Shown here: in pieces, positions 25,452 to 32,833 of the stretch
Layout: each line of letters opens with the position of its first letter
How positions within the stretch are numbered: position 1 is the first letter of the stretch
Assembly: GCA_017307275.1 (NCBI GenBank)
Contig: JAFKFK010000018.1
Location: forward strand, 170,875 to 234,874
Length of the DNA stretch: 64,000 nucleotides
Direction of reading: 5' to 3'
Origin: Alphaproteobacteria bacterium
Lineage (GTDB): Bacteria > Pseudomonadota > Alphaproteobacteria > Reyranellales > Reyranellaceae
Translations under genes and position numbers: made by a program
The notes under the pieces: model-generated
What the model was told of the DNA's origin: nothing
Database searches by the model: none
Seen by the model: only the letters and a program-made list of their open reading frames with translations

Positions 25452-26231
25452 ATGGACATCCAAGCGCAACGGGAACTCGCCCGTCTTCTCGCCTCTCTTC
25501 GCCGCGATGGTCGTCAGCAGAGCGGCCTTGCGACCGCCCTTGTGCCGCCGGACAAAACGACTGCCTACAAGATCGCGGGCCTTGTCGCCGAGGAACTCGG
25601 CTGGCCGGTGCGTGGCTGGAAGATCGCCGCCATGAAGGACGAGATGCAGAAGGCGCTGCGCACCGACTCGCCGATCTACGGTCGCGTCTACTTCACCAAG
25701 CCGACGCCCGTCACCGTAGAGCGCGCCAAGCTCGTAAGCCCGATACCGGAGGTCGAGTATCAGGCCAAGCTCGGCATCGACTTGCCGCCGCGCGAGAAGC
25801 CCTACTCGGTCGAGGAGGTCACCGAGGCCGTGGCCTCGCTTCATCCCGGCCTGGAGCTGGCGGAGTGCCGCTTTATCCACGACACGGCCTTTCCGCCCTT
25901 GCCGGCGATCCTGGCCGACGGGGCAGGCTCCGGCACCATCATCTACGGACCGCCGATCGAGGACTGGCGCAAGCGCGACATTGCCGGCCAGGAAGCCACG
26001 CTCTCTTCCAATGGCAAGCTCCGCCGCAAGGGCACCGCCGCCGCCGCGCTCGATCATCCGATGGTGCCCCTCACCTGGCTCGCCAACGAACTCTCGCGCA
26101 CCGGCGTGGGGATGAAGGCCGGCGAGATGGTGAGCACCGGAACCCTGACCGGTATGCTGGCGCCAAAGGCCGGCGAAACCCACGTCGCCGACTTCGGACC
26201 CTTCGGTTCGGTCGAGGTCACCTTCACTTAA
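25452..26231 (+). CDS. Fumarylacetoacetase-fold hydratase/decarboxylase, 2-keto-4-pentenoate hydratase type
   Basis: 259 residues. GWKIAAMKDEMQKAL near the N-terminus, EVEYQAKLGIDLPP and the end segments VGMKAGEMVSTGTLTGMLAPKAGE match the MhpD/DmpE-like branch of the FAH fold, where acidic residues (Glu in the PEVEYQ segment) hold magnesium. Such enzymes hydrate or decarboxylate 2-oxo-dienoates. No other meta-cleavage gene is near, so the physiological substrate is open. It starts only 33 bp from the divergent PEP-mutase-like gene; no clear ribosome site. Confidence 0.78.
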   Translation: MDIQAQRELARLLASLRRDGRQQSGLATALVPPDKTTAYKIAGLVAEELGWPVRGWKIAAMKDEMQKALRTDSPIYGRVYFTKPTPVTVERAKLVSPIPEVEYQAKLGIDLPPREKPYSVEEVTEAVASLHPGLELAECRFIHDTAFPPLPAILADGAGSGTIIYGPPIEDWRKRDIAGQEATLSSNGKLRRKGTAAAALDHPMVPLTWLANELSRTGVGMKAGEMVSTGTLTGMLAPKAGETHVADFGPFGSVEVTFT

Positions 26232-26270
26232 AGCGCCGAGTTCCTGCTTGACGCATGGCGTGCGGCAATT

Positions 26271-26304
26271 CATAACCAATATGTTATATAATTTATTGGT
26301 TATG
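26271..26304. promoter_or_regulatory. Perfect inverted repeat and -10 box before the ArsR gene (probable autoregulatory operator)
   Basis: CATAACCAATA (26271-26281) and TATTGGTTATG (26294-26304) are perfect 11-base arms around a 12-base AT-rich spacer that contains TATAAT (26287-26292). The repeat ends two bases before the ATG at 26307. A dimer of the ArsR protein bound here would block the promoter. Confidence 0.7.
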
Positions 26305-26306
26305 TC

Positions 26307-26693
26307 ATGCAGCCAACGCAGCATCTCGACGCCACCTTTGCCGCCCTGGCCGATCCGACGCGCCGGGCGATCATCGCCCGTCTCACCCAGGGCGAGGCCT
26401 CGGTCATGGAACTGGCCCGCCCCTTCGACATGAGCCAGCCCGCCATTTCCAAGCACATCAAGGTGCTGGAGCAGGCAGGCCTGGTCTCGCGTGGCCAGGA
26501 TGCGCAGCGCCGCCCGTGCCGGCTGGAGACCAGGCCGCTCGCCGAGGCCACCTCCTGGCTTGATTACCAGCGCGAGCTTTTCGAGGCGCGCTTCCAACGC
26601 CTCGACACCCTGCTCGAAGAAATGAAGGCGGAACGTCGAGCGGCCGCCAAGCGTAAGCCCACTGCCAGATCCAGAAAGGGAGTCCGTAAATGA
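26307..26693 (+). CDS. ArsR-family transcriptional regulator (SRPBCC-linked type)
   Basis: 128 residues. ArsR-type winged helix: LADPTRRAIIARLTQGEASV, MELARPFDMSQPAISKHIKVL (recognition helix) and AGLVSRGQDAQRR wing. No metal-binding Cys motif, as in the large group of ArsR regulators paired with AHSA1/SRPBCC proteins. C-terminus is Lys/Arg-rich. ATG 26307 has no ribosome site and lies just after the palindrome; ATG 26302 is an in-sequence but out-of-frame alternative. Overlaps the next gene by 4 bases, so both are repressed together. Confidence 0.9.
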   Translation: MQPTQHLDATFAALADPTRRAIIARLTQGEASVMELARPFDMSQPAISKHIKVLEQAGLVSRGQDAQRRPCRLETRPLAEATSWLDYQRELFEARFQRLDTLLEEMKAERRAAAKRKPTARSRKGVRK

Positions 26694-27169
26694 GTCGGAA
26701 CGCCATGAAGCTTACCCCTCAAGGAGATTGTGAGATCGAGATCGAGCGCAGCTTCGATGCGCCGCGCGATCTCGTGTTCGAGGCCTTCATCAAACCGGAG
26801 CTGGTGCAGCGCTGGATGCTGGGGCCCGACGGCTGGTCGATGCCGGTCTGCACCATCGACCTCCGTCCCGGCGGCAAGGGCCGCTACGAATGGCAGAACG
26901 CCGATCGCAGCGCCGGCATGTCGCTCAACGTGGTCTTCAAGGAAATCGTTGCTCCCGAACGCATCGTCCATACGGAACGGTTCGACCAGGACTGGACACA
27001 GGGCGAGGCCACCATCACGACGCTGTTCGCCGAGAAGGATGGCAAGACGACGGTGATCATGAAGATCGTTTATGCGTCGCCTGTCGTACGCGACATGGTT
27101 CTGAAGTCGGGCATGGACCAGGGCATGGCCCGCAGCTACGAGCGCCTCGACGACATACTGAAGAAGTGA
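26690..27169 (+). CDS. SRPBCC / AHSA1-domain protein
   Basis: 159 residues, one START-like helix-grip domain: IEIERSFDAPRDLVFEAF, LVQRWMLGPDGWSMP, RPGGKGRYEW, APERIVHTERFD and the C-terminal helix MDQGMARSYERLDDIL. Such proteins bind hydrophobic small molecules; most are of unknown function and are co-encoded with an ArsR repressor, as here (4-bp overlap, ATGA). The pair forms a self-contained ligand-binding/regulation unit. Ends at a convergent hairpin. Confidence 0.88.
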   Translation: MSRNAMKLTPQGDCEIEIERSFDAPRDLVFEAFIKPELVQRWMLGPDGWSMPVCTIDLRPGGKGRYEWQNADRSAGMSLNVVFKEIVAPERIVHTERFDQDWTQGEATITTLFAEKDGKTTVIMKIVYASPVVRDMVLKSGMDQGMARSYERLDDILKK

Positions 27170-27178
27170 TGCCTGGTG

Positions 27179-27204
27179 GGGCGCGCTTTCTCAGAGGCGC
27201 GCCC
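27179..27204. terminator. GC-rich hairpin between convergent genes
   Basis: GGGCGCGC (27179-27186) pairs with GCGCGCCC (27197-27204) across a 10-base loop, between the stops of the SRPBCC gene (27169) and the monooxygenase gene (27211). Probably a two-way terminator, though no long T-run is present. Confidence 0.55.
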
Positions 27205-27210
27205 TGCCCG

Positions 27211-28701
27211 TCAGCGCATGAAGGCCATCGCCTTGTCGCGTACCGATCCGTAGCGCAGGATCACCAGATCCAGCGCATAGTTCTGATAGAGCTTCCAGGG
27301 ACGCTTTGAGCCCTGCTTGGGTTGGTGCGCCAGCGCGCGCTGGATATAGCCCGAGGAGAAGTTGACCCAAGGCTCTTCGGTCAAGGTCGGATCGTTATTG
27401 TGCGGCATGCACTGCTTGAAGCCCTTGCGATCCATGTGGTTCAGCAGGCGGCAGACATATTCGCAGACGAGATCGGCCTTCAGCGTCCACGACGCGTTGG
27501 TGTAGCCGAACACCGAGGCGAGGTTCGGTATGTCGCTGTACATCATGCCCTTGTAGATCATCGTTTCCGACGGCTTCACCGGCTTGCCGTCGACGACGAG
27601 GTTCGCGCCGCCGAGCGGCTGCAGCACCAGCCCGGTCGCCGTCACGACGACATCGGCCTCCAGCTCTTCGCCGGATTTCAGCTTGATGCCCGTTTCCGTA
27701 AAGGTCTCGATCTGGTCGGTAACGACCGAGACGCGCTCCTTGCGGATGGCCCGGAACAGGTCGGCATCGGGCACTAGGCAAAGGCGTTGGTCCCACGGGT
27801 TGTAGCGTGGGGTGAAATGCTTGCCGACATCGTAGTCCGGCCCCAGCATCTGGCGCACGCCGCCCAGGATCAGGCTCTTCACCTTCTCCGGCTTGCGCTT
27901 GCACATCTGGTAGAAATACATGCCGAGTAGCACGTTCTTCCAGCGCGTCATCATGTAGGCGAGGCCGAGCGGCAGCTTGCGCTTGAGCTTGTTGGCGATC
28001 GGGTCCTCGGCCGGCCGCGCCACCACGTAGGTCGGCGAACGCTGCAGCATGGTGACATGCGCAGCCGTCTCGGCCATCGCCGGCACCACCGTGACCGCCG
28101 TGGCGCCGCTGCCGATCACGACGACCTTCTTGCCGGCATAGTCGAGATCTTGCGGCCAGTGCTGCGGGTGGACCATCCGGCCCTTGAAGCGGTCGACGCC
28201 GGCAAACTCCGGCAGATATCCCGCTTCGTAGCGGTAGTAGCCGCTGCACATCCACAGGAAGCCGCAGGAGATGAAGACGCGTTCCTTGTTCGGACCACGC
28301 TCAAGCTCAACCGTCCATTTCGAGTCGGGCGTGGACCAGGAAGCGCCGACGACGCGATGCTGATATTTGATCTTCCGGTCGATGCCGTGGTCGGTCGCGA
28401 CCTCCCGGATGTAGGACAGGATCGACGGCCCATCGGCAATTGCCTTGGCGTCCTTCCAGGGCCGGAAGCGATAGCCCAGCGTGTACATGTCGGAGTCGGA
28501 ACGGACACCGGGATAGCGGAAGAGATCCCAGGTTCCGCCGCTCGCCTCGCGCGCCTCGACGATGGCGTAGGTCTTGCCCGGGCATTCCTTCTGCAAATGC
28601 CAAGCGGCGCCAATGCCGGAGAGGCCAGCGCCGACGATCAATACGTCGAAATGTTCAGACGCCGTGCGGTCGGCCGGCATCAGGGCGGCGATTGTATCCA
28701 T
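27211..28701 (-). CDS. Flavin-containing / Baeyer-Villiger-type monooxygenase (EthA-like)
   Basis: 496 residues. FAD-binding VLIVGAGLSGIGAAWHL, the GGTWDLFRYPGVRSDSDMYTLGY stretch typical of EthA-like monooxygenases (contains the DSDM variant), an NADPH motif VVVIGSGATAVTV, and a central FKGRMVHPQHWP segment that corresponds to the Baeyer-Villiger fingerprint. C-terminal CEYVCRLLNHM. It inserts oxygen next to ketones or oxidises S or N atoms in hydrophobic substrates; the natural one is unknown. It follows an MFS permease by 51 bp on the same strand, suggesting uptake or efflux of the substrate or product. Confidence 0.88.
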   Translation of the reverse strand: MDTIAALMPADRTASEHFDVLIVGAGLSGIGAAWHLQKECPGKTYAIVEAREASGGTWDLFRYPGVRSDSDMYTLGYRFRPWKDAKAIADGPSILSYIREVATDHGIDRKIKYQHRVVGASWSTPDSKWTVELERGPNKERVFISCGFLWMCSGYYRYEAGYLPEFAGVDRFKGRMVHPQHWPQDLDYAGKKVVVIGSGATAVTVVPAMAETAAHVTMLQRSPTYVVARPAEDPIANKLKRKLPLGLAYMMTRWKNVLLGMYFYQMCKRKPEKVKSLILGGVRQMLGPDYDVGKHFTPRYNPWDQRLCLVPDADLFRAIRKERVSVVTDQIETFTETGIKLKSGEELEADVVVTATGLVLQPLGGANLVVDGKPVKPSETMIYKGMMYSDIPNLASVFGYTNASWTLKADLVCEYVCRLLNHMDRKGFKQCMPHNNDPTLTEEPWVNFSSGYIQRALAHQPKQGSKRPWKLYQNYALDLVILRYGSVRDKAMAFMR

Positions 28702-28752
28702 GCCGACTTCATCGCGGAAAGCACCGGACCTGGCAACTCCGCCCCCGCAGAT

Positions 28753-29955
28753 CTAGCGGCCCCATCGCCTTCCAGCGAACAGCGCCAGACAGCCCACCGT
28801 CGTGATGACAGAGGCCAAGACCAGCCCCGGCCCATAACCACCGAAGCCGTCGCGCAGGAAGCCCAGCAGGGCCGGCCCGAACGCCGAGGTCAGCTGGATC
28901 ACCGTTGCGGCGGCGCCATAGGTGGCGCCAAAGGCGGCGGCGCCGAACTCGCGACGAACCACGACAGGCCCCAGGGTCGTCACGTGTCCGATGCCATAGC
29001 CATAGATCAGGCTCGCCGCGACGAGGACCGGCACGGTCGGCCAGACCGCCAGGGCGAGCAGAGCCAGAGTCTGGACGGCCATGATGAGGCAGGCCAGTCC
29101 GCGGACATCGACCTTGTCGACGATCCGGGCCAGCACGAGCCGGCCCGCGAAGGCCGTCACGCCGGTGACACTCACCAGCAGGCCCGCTCCTGCCGTCCCC
29201 AGCATTGGTTCGGCCAGGGCGACATGATGAGTGATAAAGCCGATCTGCACCGTAAGGGCGAGGGCAAACCCCGCTGCTGCGCTCCACAGCAAGAGGCGCG
29301 GCCGGCCAAGAGTGGCGACGGGTGGTGGGCCAATGGACGGCGCGGCGCCGATAACCCGCGCCTCACCGTCGCGGTCCATGCCGAGATCGGCCGGGCCACG
29401 AAACCGCAGCACACGCCAGATCAGCGGCAACAGCAACGCCGCCGCCACGATGCCCGTGACGATCAACCCCTGCCCTAGCCCCAGCCGAGCCAGCGCATAC
29501 AGCAGCAACGGCACGCCGAGGATCGCCCCTAAGCTGGCGCCCATGATGGCGAGCGTCATGGAGCGCCCCTGATGGCGCTCGAACCAGGGCGCCACGGTTG
29601 CGGTGATGCCGGTGGTGGAGAGCGTCGACCAGCCGATACCGACCAGCACAAAGCAGGGATAGAGCTGCCAGGGCGCGCTCACCTGCCCGATCAACGCAAC
29701 ACCCAGGGTCATGGAAACGGCGCCGATGGACAGGACTGGCCGCGGCCCCCAGCGGTCGATGCTACGGCCGACGAGACGCTGGATGCTGGCGCTCACCAGG
29801 AAGAAGAGCGTGATTGCCGACGCAACTTCGGCGATTGGCCAGCCGTGCGCGGCCGTGACGGCCTGCAGGTAGACGCTGGCGCCGAACAGACCCAACGCCC
29901 AGGCGAAGGCCGCGATGACGAAGCAGGCCGCAACGACCCGCCAACCATGAAACAC
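28753..29955 (-). CDS. MFS transporter (monocarboxylate/oxalate-formate antiporter-like)
   Basis: 400 residues from GTG 29955, about 12 membrane helices. N-terminus FHGWRVVAACFVIAAFAWALG and the loop VGRSIDRWGPRPVLSIGA carry the RxxDRxGxR signature between helices 2 and 3; the GIGWSTLSTTGITATVAPWF stretch with FERHQGRSM is typical of the monocarboxylate-porter-like (MCP/OFA) group. Probably moves an organic acid. Upstream of the Baeyer-Villiger-type gene and probably co-transcribed with it; divergent from the rhodanese gene over 140 bp. Confidence 0.85.
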   Translation of the reverse strand: MFHGWRVVAACFVIAAFAWALGLFGASVYLQAVTAAHGWPIAEVASAITLFFLVSASIQRLVGRSIDRWGPRPVLSIGAVSMTLGVALIGQVSAPWQLYPCFVLVGIGWSTLSTTGITATVAPWFERHQGRSMTLAIMGASLGAILGVPLLLYALARLGLGQGLIVTGIVAAALLLPLIWRVLRFRGPADLGMDRDGEARVIGAAPSIGPPPVATLGRPRLLLWSAAAGFALALTVQIGFITHHVALAEPMLGTAGAGLLVSVTGVTAFAGRLVLARIVDKVDVRGLACLIMAVQTLALLALAVWPTVPVLVAASLIYGYGIGHVTTLGPVVVRREFGAAAFGATYGAAATVIQLTSAFGPALLGFLRDGFGGYGPGLVLASVITTVGCLALFAGRRWGR

Positions 29956-30095
29956 GGGGTACTACTCAGCTTGGTCCGATGCAGCTCTTCTGGACGACAT
30001 GACTGTTTCCTCGGAGCTTTCAATTGGGCCACACTGCACACGCCGGACTGGAATTGCCACCAGTTCCCGCGAGAACGATCACCAGGAGGAAATCC

Positions 30096-30473
30096 ATGGC
30101 AACCAGCGTCAAGCAGTTGATGGAAGCGGCGAATGCCGCTGTCCCCAAGATCACGCCGGCCCAAGCCAAGGAGATGATCGCCAAGGGCAATACCCTGGTG
30201 GTCGACGTACGCGACTCGGCGGAAGTCGAGAAGAGCGGCAAGGTCGCCGGTGCCGTAAACGTCTCGCGCGGCATGCTCGAGTTCCGCGCCGATCCCGATT
30301 CGCCCTATCACGACAAGAGCTTCGACAAGGGCAAGACGGTGATCGTCTATTGCGCGTCCGGTGGCCGGTCAGCGTTGAGCGGCAAGGTGTTGAAGGATTT
30401 CGGCTTCAACGACGTCCACAACCTTGGCGCCTTCAAGGACTGGGCCGAAAGCGGCGGTGCCGTCGAGAAGTAA
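30096..30473 (+). CDS. Rhodanese-domain sulfurtransferase
   Basis: 125 residues from ATG 30096, after AGGAGGAAAT, a near-perfect ribosome site. Single rhodanese domain: LVVDVRDSAEVEKSGKVAGA, VNVSRGMLEFR and the active loop VIVYCASGGRSALSG with the catalytic Cys in a six-residue loop (CASGGR), then LGAFKDWAESGG. Transfers sulfane sulfur or acts as a persulfide carrier; cytoplasmic. The next gene (TctC-like) starts 48 bp downstream, a weak operon link without obvious functional sense. Confidence 0.9.
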   Translation: MATSVKQLMEAANAAVPKITPAQAKEMIAKGNTLVVDVRDSAEVEKSGKVAGAVNVSRGMLEFRADPDSPYHDKSFDKGKTVIVYCASGGRSALSGKVLKDFGFNDVHNLGAFKDWAESGGAVEK

Positions 30474-30521
30474 CCTCTCGATCCTGTCCCGTTCTGCGTT
30501 CAGGCTGATTCCGGAGGCACG

Positions 30522-31490
30522 ATGAAGAAGCTCCTGGCCGGCTGCATCCTGGCCCTCTCCGTTCTGGCGGCTTCGACCGCCATGGCGCAGACCTATCCAT
30601 CCAAGCCGATCCGCTGGCTGGTGCCCTACCCGGCCGGCGGCGGCTCCGACTTCCTGGCCCGCACCATCGGCCAGCAGTTCTCGACGCAGACCGGCCAGAC
30701 GGTGATTGTCGACAACAAGCCCGGTGCCAACACCGCGGTCGCGGCCGCGGAAACCGCGCGTGCCCCGGCCGATGGCTACACCGTGCTGTCGGCTGACAAC
30801 GGCACGATGGTGTTCAATCCCGTGCTCTACAAGTCGCTGGCCTACAGCCCGACCAAGGACCTGGCACCTGTCACGCTGATGGGGCGCTTCCCGATGATCC
30901 TCGTGGTCAATCCGGAAAGCGGCATCGCCGACGCCAAGACTTTTATCGACAAGGCCAAGGCGTCGTCCGTCGGCATCAACTACGCCTCGGCCGGTGCGGG
31001 CAGCCCGCATCATCTCGCCATGGAACTGTTGAAGGTCGAGACCGGGCTGCGCCTGGTGCACGTCCCCTATCGCGGCGCTGCACCGGCCCTGGCCGACGTG
31101 GTGAGCGGACAAGTGCCCGCGATGATGGTCGATCTCGCAGCCGGCGCGAGCTTCATCAAGAGCGGCAAGGTGAAGCCGCTTGCCGTGGCCAACGCAGTGC
31201 GCCTGCCACAGTTGCCCGATGTGCCGACCTTCGCCGAGCTCGGCTACAAGAACGTCGAGGCTGCCGCCCTCGTCGGCCTGGTGGTGCCCGCAGCGACACC
31301 ACCCGACACTATTGCCGCCCTCAACAAGCAGATCGTCTCCGCCATCCGCGAGCCCGGCGTGAACAAGAAGCTGCAGGAATTCGGCGTCGAGCCGGTCGGC
31401 AGCACGCCGGCCGAATTCGCCGAGCTCCTGAAGAGCGAGACGGCGCGCTGGCAAAAGCTCATCCGCGACCTCGGCATCACACTCGATTGA
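30522..31490 (+). CDS. Bug/TctC-family periplasmic substrate-binding protein (orphan)
   Basis: 322 residues. Signal peptide MKKLLAGCILALSVLAAS ending AMAQ; mature start TYPSKPIRWLVPYPAGGGSDFLAR is the family hallmark, followed by GQTVIVDNKPGAN, PADGYTVL, HVPYRGAAPALADVVSGQV and GYKNVEAAALVGLVVPA. Binds carboxylated small molecules. No TctA/TctB membrane partners are in the window, so it is one of the many orphan Bug proteins that expand in beta- and some alphaproteobacteria; it may borrow a distant permease or act in sensing. Ends at a convergent hairpin. Confidence 0.9.
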   Translation: MKKLLAGCILALSVLAASTAMAQTYPSKPIRWLVPYPAGGGSDFLARTIGQQFSTQTGQTVIVDNKPGANTAVAAAETARAPADGYTVLSADNGTMVFNPVLYKSLAYSPTKDLAPVTLMGRFPMILVVNPESGIADAKTFIDKAKASSVGINYASAGAGSPHHLAMELLKVETGLRLVHVPYRGAAPALADVVSGQVPAMMVDLAAGASFIKSGKVKPLAVANAVRLPQLPDVPTFAELGYKNVEAAALVGLVVPAATPPDTIAALNKQIVSAIREPGVNKKLQEFGVEPVGSTPAEFAELLKSETARWQKLIRDLGITLD

Positions 31491-31511
31491 TCCGAGGCTG
31501 ACTGACTGCCC

Positions 31512-31532
31512 GTAGGCGCCGCCGGCGCCTAC
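31512..31532. terminator. Perfect hairpin at a convergent junction
   Basis: GTAGGCGCC-GCC-GGCGCCTAC: 9-bp perfect stem and 3-base loop between the TctC-like stop (31490) and the second PEP-mutase-like gene, whose stop codon (31529-31531) lies in the right arm. Symmetric, so it can serve both strands. Confidence 0.6.
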
Positions 31533-32353
31533 TCCTTCATGAAGGCGTTGAGATCCGGCGTCGATATCGAGCGATCGAGGTAAGTGAAGGTGCCTTTCTC
31601 CTTCACTTCCTTGGCCGCGTCGACGAGCCCCGTCATGGCGGCCCGGTAGAGCGATGTCGCAAGGCTGATGCGCTTCACGCCAGCGGCCTCTAGTTCGGCC
31701 TTGCTGAACGACTTGCCCTTGATGCCGACCATGAAGTTGAACGGCTTCTTGAGGGCACCGCAGACCTTCTTCACCGCCGCGAGGTCCGGCAGGCCGGGCG
31801 CGAACAGCACATCCGCGCCGGCCGCTTCATAGGCCTGCAGGCGCTTGATGACATCGCCGAGATCGGCCTGCCCGCGCAGGAACCCTTCAGCACGCGCCGT
31901 CAGCACGAACGGCACGGGCAGCGCGCGCGCCGCCTCGACAGCCGCCTTGATCCGCGTCGCCGCCGTCTCGATATCGTAAAGCGGCTTGTCCTTGTCGCCG
32001 GTCGCGTCTTCGATGGAACCACCGACCAGGCCGACACCCGATGCCTGACGGATCGTCTCGGCCGCATCCGACGGTGAGTCGCCAAAGCCCTTCTCGAGGT
32101 CGGCAGCGACCGGCAAATCGGTTGCGTTCACGATGAGACGCGCATTGGCCAGTGCTTCATCGCGAGTCACCTTGCCGTCGCGCTTGCCCAGCACGCCGGC
32201 CTTGGCGCCGCTCGACGTCGCCAGCGCCTCGAAGCCGAGGCCGGCCAGCACGCGCGCCGAACCTGCATCCCACGGATTGGGAATCACGAAAGCGCCAGGC
32301 GCCTCGTGGAGTGCGCGGAACTTCCTGGCCTTATCTGCCTGACTGACACTCAT
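31529..32353 (-). CDS. Isocitrate lyase / PEP-mutase superfamily enzyme (paralogue 2)
   Basis: 274 residues from ATG 32353 (MSVSQADKARKF), preceded by AGGGGGAAG. Motifs IPNPWDAGSARVL, ADLEKGFGDSP, LVGGSIEDATG, LTARAEGFL and FAPGLPDL parallel those of the 24603-25418 protein, and the two are clear but diverged paralogues. No KKCGH isocitrate-lyase signature. The family includes PEP mutase and phosphonopyruvate hydrolase, and this copy lies just beyond the phnWAY operon, but many members have nothing to do with phosphonates. It follows the GFA gene by 23 bp and probably shares its promoter. Confidence 0.82.
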   Translation of the reverse strand: MSVSQADKARKFRALHEAPGAFVIPNPWDAGSARVLAGLGFEALATSSGAKAGVLGKRDGKVTRDEALANARLIVNATDLPVAADLEKGFGDSPSDAAETIRQASGVGLVGGSIEDATGDKDKPLYDIETAATRIKAAVEAARALPVPFVLTARAEGFLRGQADLGDVIKRLQAYEAAGADVLFAPGLPDLAAVKKVCGALKKPFNFMVGIKGKSFSKAELEAAGVKRISLATSLYRAAMTGLVDAAKEVKEKGTFTYLDRSISTPDLNAFMKE

Positions 32354-32376
32354 GATGCTTCCCCCTACTCGCAACG

Positions 32377-32736
32377 CTAAAGGCTTCGCCCGTCGAACGG
32401 GCGGGGCGAGAGTTTGTCCACGTCCATCCCGGCGATGCAACGGAGATTGATGGCGACCGTCGGCGTGCCGTCGGGCATCGCACCTTCGGCGAAAGTCTCG
32501 ATCCCGCAGGTCCGACAATGCCGATGATGCAGACGCTTCTTACCGAACTGGTAATCGACGAGGGCGTCCTCGCCGGACTTCAGCGTCAGCTTGCTCTTAG
32601 GAGCAAAGGCCAGCACAGCGCCGAGCCGGCTGCAGATCGAGCAGTTGCACTTGATTGCACCCGAGACGTCGAGATCGACGTCATAGGTCACGGCGCCGCA
32701 ATGGCAGCTTCCCGAATAGGATTTCGTCTCGGCCAC
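32377..32736 (-). CDS. GFA-domain zinc protein (glutathione-dependent formaldehyde-activating family)
   Basis: 119 residues, one CENP-V/GFA fold. Zinc motifs: GSCHCGAVTY, CNCSICSRLGA and HCRTCGIETF, seven Cys in the spacing of the family. Named after Gfa, which joins formaldehyde to glutathione, but that activity is doubtful for most members. Ribosome site GAGGAGGAA. It follows phnY by 97 bp with an operator-like repeat upstream (32749-32772) and is closely followed by the PEP-mutase-like gene. Confidence 0.85.
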   Translation of the reverse strand: MAETKSYSGSCHCGAVTYDVDLDVSGAIKCNCSICSRLGAVLAFAPKSKLTLKSGEDALVDYQFGKKRLHHRHCRTCGIETFAEGAMPDGTPTVAINLRCIAGMDVDKLSPRPFDGRSL

Positions 32737-32748
32737 GGCTTCCTCCTC

Positions 32749-32772
32749 AGAACATTGTTCTCTATATGTTCT
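32749..32772. promoter_or_regulatory. Inverted-repeat operator-like site upstream of the GFA gene
   Basis: AGAACAT (32749-32755) is repeated inverted as ATGTTCT (32766-32772), and GAACA-T-TGTTC (32750-32760) is itself a palindrome, so three half-sites of one motif are packed into 24 bp just before the GFA ribosome site. It would suit a repressor dimer; its owner is unknown. Confidence 0.5.
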
Positions 32773-32833
32773 TTTTGGCGGAGAAGGTCCAGAGGCTTCT
32801 GCCAGGGACGTCAGGCCCCTGCGTGGTCTAGCC

